Source: Micromonospora cremea
GTDB taxonomy: Bacteria > Actinomycetota > Actinomycetes > Mycobacteriales > Micromonosporaceae
Length of the DNA: 64,000 nt
NCBI RefSeq assembly: GCF_900143515.1
Contig: NZ_FSQT01000001.1
Location: forward strand, 2,666,001 to 2,730,000
Reading direction: 5' to 3'
Below the pieces are notes generated by a model. It was not told where the DNA came from. It saw only the letters and a list, made by a program, of their open reading frames with translations, and ran no database searches. Shown piece after piece: positions 59,211 to 64,000 of this stretch. Position 1 is the first letter of the stretch. Every line of letters begins with the position of its first letter. The translations under genes were made by a program, and so were the position numbers.

Positions 59211-62042
59211 TCAGTCGGTGAACCTGAAGTAGGCGCGGTGTTGGAATCCGTTGTCGAGGGTGAGCACGAACTCGCGGCAGGTGCCCGCCCAGGTCGGGTC
59301 GGTCTTCCACGGGTAGTTGTATAGGCCGTTCGCGTTGGCCGACAGCCCTGACCCGCCCGCACTGACGGCGGCGACCGGGATCGGCCGGGGAGTGGTGGCG
59401 GCGTCCGGGCCGACCGTCTTGAGCGTCTCGCAGTCGACCAGCCGCGAGTACGGCGACCCGCTGGCGAGGATGTCCAGGCCCCGGTTGGTGGCCAGCTTGA
59501 ACTTCATCGGTACGGCGTCACCGGCGACGACGGTGTTGAGGGCGGGCTGTGCGGCCCGCTCCACGAAGTCGCCGCGACAGGACGGGTGGGTGTCGAACGC
59601 CTCGGTGTTGTCATTGCGGCTGGTGGTGCCCTGAACGGCGCTGTAGCCGAGACCCCGGCGGGCGAAGGAGGCCCAGAGGGTGCAGGCGTTGTCGCCGCCG
59701 GTGAGGGCCGCGTCGGCGGCGATGATCGCGTTGCGGCCAGTGACGAAGCCAGGGCCGCAACCCTGCATCTTCAGGCCATCGATGACGAGCTGGAGGGCGA
59801 GGTTGTTGCCGCCGGTGTTCCAGGCCTCGTAGACGTTGGGATTGAAGCCGTGTCGCTCGACAAGGTCCCAGGTCATGTCCCACAGTACGGCCGCCCAGCC
59901 GTGTCCGATGCCGTGCGGAGCGGCCAGGGACGTGCCGTCCAGCCAGCCGCCGGTCTTGATGCTGTCGTACGTGAACGGCTGGATCTCCATGTTGCGCGAG
60001 TAGGGCCGCGGGCGGATCCCGCCACCCACCCGGCTGTCCTGGAACAGCGCGTACTGGCCGTAACCGCGAGCATTCTCCGGATCGTCGATCGCGGGGTTCA
60101 GCAGCGAGGTGATCGCGAGGAAGTCGCTCCAGCCCTCACCCATCTGCTCCTCACCGGTGAGGCAGTTGACCGTCGGGCCACCGGTCAGCCGGTTGGACAC
60201 CCCGTGGCCGTACTCGTGGAAGATCGTCTCCGAGCGGAACGAGGCGTCCCGCATCGCCGGCCGGTTCAGGTTGCGGTGCACCCGGCCGGAGGCCGGCAGT
60301 CCCGCCTTGATGGTGTCTCCGTCGGCCTGGCTCACCATGACCGCGGGGATGCCGACCGCCGGGTTCATGGATCCGCTCATCACTGCCGGGGCGCCCGCGA
60401 CGTTGTTGACGACCACCACCGCGGCGGCGCCAGCTGCCTCGGCGTTGACCACCTGCGTGAACGCGTTGCAACTGCTGGTCCGGTCGACGACGGCGATCGC
60501 GCCGGCGGGCAGGCTGTAGGCACTGCAGCCGTCGCCGCTCGCCCCGGTGCCGTCGTTGACCGGCACCAGTTCACCGGCGAAGCCAGCGCTGGTGGGCGCG
60601 GGGGTGAACCGGGCGTACTCCGCCTCGTACGTGCCGGCGGCGGAGCCCCCGTTGATCGTCACGGCGTTCGGCAGGCCGAACTGGTTGCCCGGCCAGAGGA
60701 ACATCTGCATCCGGGGCCGCCCGCCGTCCAGCGCCGGGGTGGAGAAGTTGGCGTTGTTCTGGCCGGAGCCGTCGTGCGCCTCGCACTGCACGTCGTCGCC
60801 GCCGGTTCCGCCCCGCCCGTAGTTGTTGACCTGGAAGTTGCCGGACGCCTCGTCGAAGCCGTACCGGTAGGTCAGGTCGTGGACCATGTTGCACCAGTAG
60901 AACTGGTTCACCACTGCGGCCTGGGTGTACGTCTGCGGATGCTCGTTCAGGTCCGCCGGGAAGTTGAAGCTCAGGCCGGCCCCGCCATCAGCTCCGCTGG
61001 CGGGGTCGATCTGGTTGTTGGCGTCCCGGTCGGTGTACGCGTGCGCGTTGTTGCCCCGGGTAATGGTGTAGTCGGCGCCCGGGGCGCCGTCGGTGTCGTG
61101 CCAGCCGTACGGTGACGCGGTCCCGTCCGCCGGGTTGGTCACCAGGCTCTGCGGGCCGTCGTTCGGGTCGCCCTTCGGAAACTCGAAGACGCGGTAGCTC
61201 GATCCGTCGTCGACCGGGTTCGGCGGCGTGACCCTCGGGGCGGGGATGCTCGCGGTGGCGATGGTCGGCGCCTCGTTCGCACGGCGGCCCAGCGTGCTGG
61301 CCAGGTCGGTCGGGCTGTCCTGGTGGGTCCAGTCCTCGGTGTTGAGCAGCTCGCTGGTCTCGGCGTCGATGGTGACGTTCCAGAGGTGGACGTCGGAAGA
61401 GTCGTCGATCACCAGCTGCCAGGCCGGGCGCAGTCCGTCGTCGGTCGGCTGCCAGCCCAGCTCCGCCGGGATGGGCTGCTCGGAGATGCCGCTGCCGGAG
61501 ACGACGGTGCGCTGCGCCGGGCCGCCGCTGCGGCTCATCACCCGGGGGCTGGCTGGGTCGGCCAGGTCGAGGGCGTCGGCGGCCGCCTCCACCGCCTCGA
61601 CCGCGTCGAGGGAGATGGTTCCGGCGGCCTTGTCGGACAGGCCGGGAACCAGGGTGTCGCCGACGAAGATGACGCTTCCGTCCCGGGCGATGTTGACGGT
61701 GGCGGTGGCCCCGAAGACCTCCAGGTCCTTGTAGCGCTGCGCCAGGTTGACGTGCGTCACGCCGTTGTGGCGGCTGGTGTAGCTGGAGGCCACCGCGAGG
61801 TCGGTGAGGTCCGCGCCGCGGACACCGTGCTCGGCGGGATGTGCCTGCAGGTAGCTGACGGCGATGTCGTTCGGCGCGCCGCTGTTGGCACCGGTGAGGA
61901 AGATCGGGTTCGCGGGGCGGGCCTGGGCAGGATCAGCCCAGGCGGGTTTCACGGTCAGCGATGTCATGGATGCGACGAGGGTTGTGGACAGCAGTAACGC
62001 GGCGTTGCGTCGACCACGGGATGGACCGAGAGGTAGGGGCAC
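59211..62042 (-). CDS. Secreted M36 (fungalysin-type) metallopeptidase with PA domain
   Basis: A 943-residue exported zinc endopeptidase. The signal peptide (RRNAALLLSTTLVASMTSLTVKPAWA) is followed by a fungalysin/thermolysin-like propeptide with VTHVNLAQRYKDLEVFGA. The catalytic domain includes NQFYWCNMVHDLTYRYGF, the zinc motif HEYGHGVSNRL at about residue 605 and MGEGWSDF with the third ligand Glu. A protease-associated domain (GAIAVVDRTSSCNAFTQVVNAEAAGA) is inserted before the zinc site. The C-terminal 100 residues form a beta domain ending HRAYFRF. GTG 62042 has AAGGGAG upstream. It would degrade extracellular protein. Confidence 0.93.
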   Translation of the reverse strand: MPLPLGPSRGRRNAALLLSTTLVASMTSLTVKPAWADPAQARPANPIFLTGANSGAPNDIAVSYLQAHPAEHGVRGADLTDLAVASSYTSRHNGVTHVNLAQRYKDLEVFGATATVNIARDGSVIFVGDTLVPGLSDKAAGTISLDAVEAVEAAADALDLADPASPRVMSRSGGPAQRTVVSGSGISEQPIPAELGWQPTDDGLRPAWQLVIDDSSDVHLWNVTIDAETSELLNTEDWTHQDSPTDLASTLGRRANEAPTIATASIPAPRVTPPNPVDDGSSYRVFEFPKGDPNDGPQSLVTNPADGTASPYGWHDTDGAPGADYTITRGNNAHAYTDRDANNQIDPASGADGGAGLSFNFPADLNEHPQTYTQAAVVNQFYWCNMVHDLTYRYGFDEASGNFQVNNYGRGGTGGDDVQCEAHDGSGQNNANFSTPALDGGRPRMQMFLWPGNQFGLPNAVTINGGSAAGTYEAEYARFTPAPTSAGFAGELVPVNDGTGASGDGCSAYSLPAGAIAVVDRTSSCNAFTQVVNAEAAGAAAVVVVNNVAGAPAVMSGSMNPAVGIPAVMVSQADGDTIKAGLPASGRVHRNLNRPAMRDASFRSETIFHEYGHGVSNRLTGGPTVNCLTGEEQMGEGWSDFLAITSLLNPAIDDPENARGYGQYALFQDSRVGGGIRPRPYSRNMEIQPFTYDSIKTGGWLDGTSLAAPHGIGHGWAAVLWDMTWDLVERHGFNPNVYEAWNTGGNNLALQLVIDGLKMQGCGPGFVTGRNAIIAADAALTGGDNACTLWASFARRGLGYSAVQGTTSRNDNTEAFDTHPSCRGDFVERAAQPALNTVVAGDAVPMKFKLATNRGLDILASGSPYSRLVDCETLKTVGPDAATTPRPIPVAAVSAGGSGLSANANGLYNYPWKTDPTWAGTCREFVLTLDNGFQHRAYFRFTD

Positions 62043-62507
62043 CGCTGCTCCCTTCAGGAGAGGCGAAAGACGGCATGGAGCTTCGGCTCACGACCGCCGC
62101 AGCGGCCCGCCGCGCTGATCGGTAGCGCCCGTCCGGCTGTCACGTTCAGTGATCGCGTCGGTGCGGGGTGAATTGCATCGACGCTACGGTGAGGCCGGCA
62201 ACCACTCTTCCGACGAGTGGCGAAATATTTCGATGGCTGGTCCTACGCTTGTCGTGGCCCGCCCGGCCCAGCGGAGCTGGACGATCCCGTGAGGACGGTG
62301 ACGGGAGCGCTCACCCAAGGCGGTCTTTTGGGCGCGCGCTAGCCCACCAGGCGGCGTTCCCAGGCCCAGGAATCCGCTGGCCGGCTCGTGGGCGATTGAA
62401 GGCTCGGACGTGCCTCCGCCATCTGCACGAGGCTGTGCACGTTCAGCTGTACCTGGCTGTGCACGTCTCCAGAGTCTCTTCCACTCCGGATGTCTACCAC
62501 CGTGCTC
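62043..62507. other. Upstream region of the M36 gene
   Basis: About 465 bases with no supported gene. It should contain the M36 promoter on the minus strand; I could not place a convincing -35/-10 pair. Confidence 0.35.
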
Positions 62508-62544
62508 GGGCCACCGGGCAGCGAGTTTCGCTGCCCGGTGGCCC
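62508..62544. terminator. Perfect 16-bp hairpin without an obvious upstream gene
   Basis: Arms 62508-62523 and 62529-62544 are perfectly complementary around the loop AGTTT. It resembles an intrinsic terminator, yet no intact gene ends at it from either side. It may be left over from a deleted gene or act in the leader of the downstream DUF2007 transcript. Confidence 0.5.
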
Positions 62545-62589
62545 CGCTGGCTGTGGTGGAACCCGACCTGCTCGCGGCGAGTGTCCCAA

Positions 62590-62790
62590 CTGGGACTGCC
62601 GACGTTGGCGATTCACGCCCGTACTCCCCTGGCGGTGTTGTTCGATGTCATCCAGCCGTTCCCGACGTTTCCCGAGGCGATCTTCCTGGCGCTGCGTGAC
62701 CTCGACGCCCAGGTCTCCTCGCCGGGCCCGCACCTGTCGGTGCCTGTGTCGGCCAGCCGGCGTGCGAGCTGTAACGAAGGAGGGATTGCC
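62590..62790 (+). pseudogene. Remnant of a disulfide-oxidoreductase dimerisation domain, in frame with DUF2007 gene
   Basis: The frame reads LPTLAIHARTPLAVLFDVIQPFPTFPEAIFLALRDL, which resembles the C-terminal Pyr_redox_dim segment of NAD(P)/FAD disulfide reductases (Ile-Ala-Arg-x-P-x-x-V-L-x-D-x-I-Q-x-F-P-T-F-x-E). Nothing of the FAD/NAD domains remains upstream. No stop separates it from the DUF2007 start at 62791, but that gene has its own strong ribosome site. Tentative. Confidence 0.45.
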
Positions 62791-63039
62791 ATGGAGGAAG
62801 GCGCAACGGTGCCATTGACGGTCGTCGGCAGCCGCACGGAGGCGGACCTCATCGTCGGCCTGCTACGCAGTTACGGCCTAAGAGCTGCCGTGGCAGCGGA
62901 CGACGTCGGCGGGCAGGAGCCGCACCTGCAACTACAAGGGGTCCGCGTGCTGGTCGCCCCCGCCGACGAAGCCTCCGCCCGTCAGCTCCTGGCCGCTGCC
63001 GAGCAGGACGGGAGCGACGGGCCGCCGATCGGCAGCTGA
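62791..63039 (+). CDS. DUF2007 (putative signal-transducing) protein
   Basis: An 82-residue single-domain protein: VPLTVVGSRTEADLIVGLLRSYGLRAAVAADD, then LQLQGVRVLVAPADEASARQLLAAA. This is the short ferredoxin-like DUF2007 fold, labelled a putative signal-transducing domain, with no established function. AGGAGGG lies 6 bases before the ATG at 62791. The next small ORF begins right after its stop. Confidence 0.85.
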   Translation: MEEGATVPLTVVGSRTEADLIVGLLRSYGLRAAVAADDVGGQEPHLQLQGVRVLVAPADEASARQLLAAAEQDGSDGPPIGS

Positions 63040-63045
63040 TTGACC

Positions 63046-63297
63046 GTGCCGGACCGCGTTGGCACGCCTGCCGTCTCAGCGGATGGCTGCGAGGGATCGC
63101 GACTGTCGGCCATCCCTCTGCTCACCACGCTGACCTGGCGCAACCGACGCGGAGACGAGCGCACTCTGAAGTACGTCGTCGACGGCCGTCTCGAACGCTC
63201 CATCAGCCTTCAAGGCCTCTATCGCCTGACTGACGAATCCGCCGCTCGATTGGGTGCACTGCTCGACAACGCGCCAACCCCGACCCGAATCGCGTAG
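63046..63297 (+). CDS. Small protein of unknown function
   Basis: An 83-residue frame starting at GTG 63046 (or TTG 63040, just after the DUF2007 stop). The middle and end are protein-like (RNRRGDERTLKYVVDGRLERSISLQGLYRLTDESAARLGALLDN), with alternating charged and hydrophobic residues. I do not recognise the family. Close spacing suggests coupling to the DUF2007 gene. Confidence 0.5.
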   Translation: MPDRVGTPAVSADGCEGSRLSAIPLLTTLTWRNRRGDERTLKYVVDGRLERSISLQGLYRLTDESAARLGALLDNAPTPTRIA

Positions 63298-63405
63298 ACC
63301 GTTGCCGGGCACGCGCGACATCCTGTACGCCGCGTCAGCTGCAGGACGGACGAGCCCCGGTCGATCGCTGGTGGATCGGCCGGGGCTCGCCTGCTTCACG
63401 CCGGG

Positions 63406-64000
<595 letters not shown>

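Noticed and set aside
59586..61115. A 509-codon plus-strand frame opposite the M36 peptidase
   Set aside because: Shadow of the peptidase reading frame; no start signal and no motif.

Overview
The window is a GC-rich actinobacterial chromosome segment, most likely from a Micromonosporaceae-type actinomycete. Signs of this are frequent GTG starts, GAF-ANTAR regulators, an F420-dependent oxidoreductase, a PF04672-type methyltransferase, an N-terminal Cys-Cys ArsR, twin-arginine lipoproteins and sigma-B-type promoters. The genus is inference. I saw no rRNA, tRNA, CRISPR array or intact transposase.

Layout. 1-2.4 kb: edge of an endonuclease/phosphatase-fold protein, two methyltransferases and a VOC protein. 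2.5-6.4 kb: arsenic locus, with a flavoprotein monooxygenase and ArsN-like acetyltransferase on the minus strand, divergent from arsR, an aquaglyceroporin interrupted by an amber codon, and arsC. 6.4-9.5 kb: an MFS pump and an SDR divergent from an ArsR-like regulator. 9.5-18.2 kb: a complete sugar-acid catabolic operon (GntR/FCD repressor, ABC importer without its own ATPase, galactonate-type dehydratase, KDPG-type aldolase, KDG-type kinase, ManD-type dehydratase, gluconokinase). 18.2-31.2 kb: stress and signalling genes (SDR under a sigma-B-type promoter, three GAF-ANTAR-type genes of which one is broken, STAS protein, MarR-GNAT fusion, class A beta-lactamase, nucleoside hydrolase, Mn-catalase with a 10-TM metal transporter). 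31.3-35.7 kb: F420 oxidoreductase, copper-storage-like four-helix bundle, and a molybdopterin oxidoreductase lacking the usual Fe-S cysteines. 36-42 kb: YbdK-type ligase, broken membrane protein, broken SigB/F-type sigma factor, two-component system. 42.5-49.5 kb: penicillin-acylase-family enzyme, MmyB-like regulator with its target pair, PP2C-like protein, ChaB protein, ion-channel-like protein. 50-64 kb: RibD-like reductase, AlkD, IMPDH-like enzyme, DinB, two large secreted metallopeptidases (M14 and M36), small proteins, and the C-terminus of KatG at the right edge.

The most striking property is gene decay. About ten loci keep only one end of a recognisable gene, and at least two scars (about 36.1 and 57.89 kb) carry two divergent 3' fragments whose 5' ends were lost at one junction. 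Four further genes carry single-base lesions: the aquaporin (amber), the DUF6766 protein (-1), a membrane protein (-1) and the sigma factor (amber plus -1). These may be real deletions and mutations or consensus errors; reads across the sites would decide.

A second theme is a putative general-stress regulon. Matches to GTTT-N15-GGGTAC or close variants precede the SDR at 18.4 kb, a 62-residue hydrophilic protein at 47.7 kb, the YbdK ligase at 36.5 kb and a membrane protein at 38.2 kb, while the local sigma gene of the matching family is itself broken.
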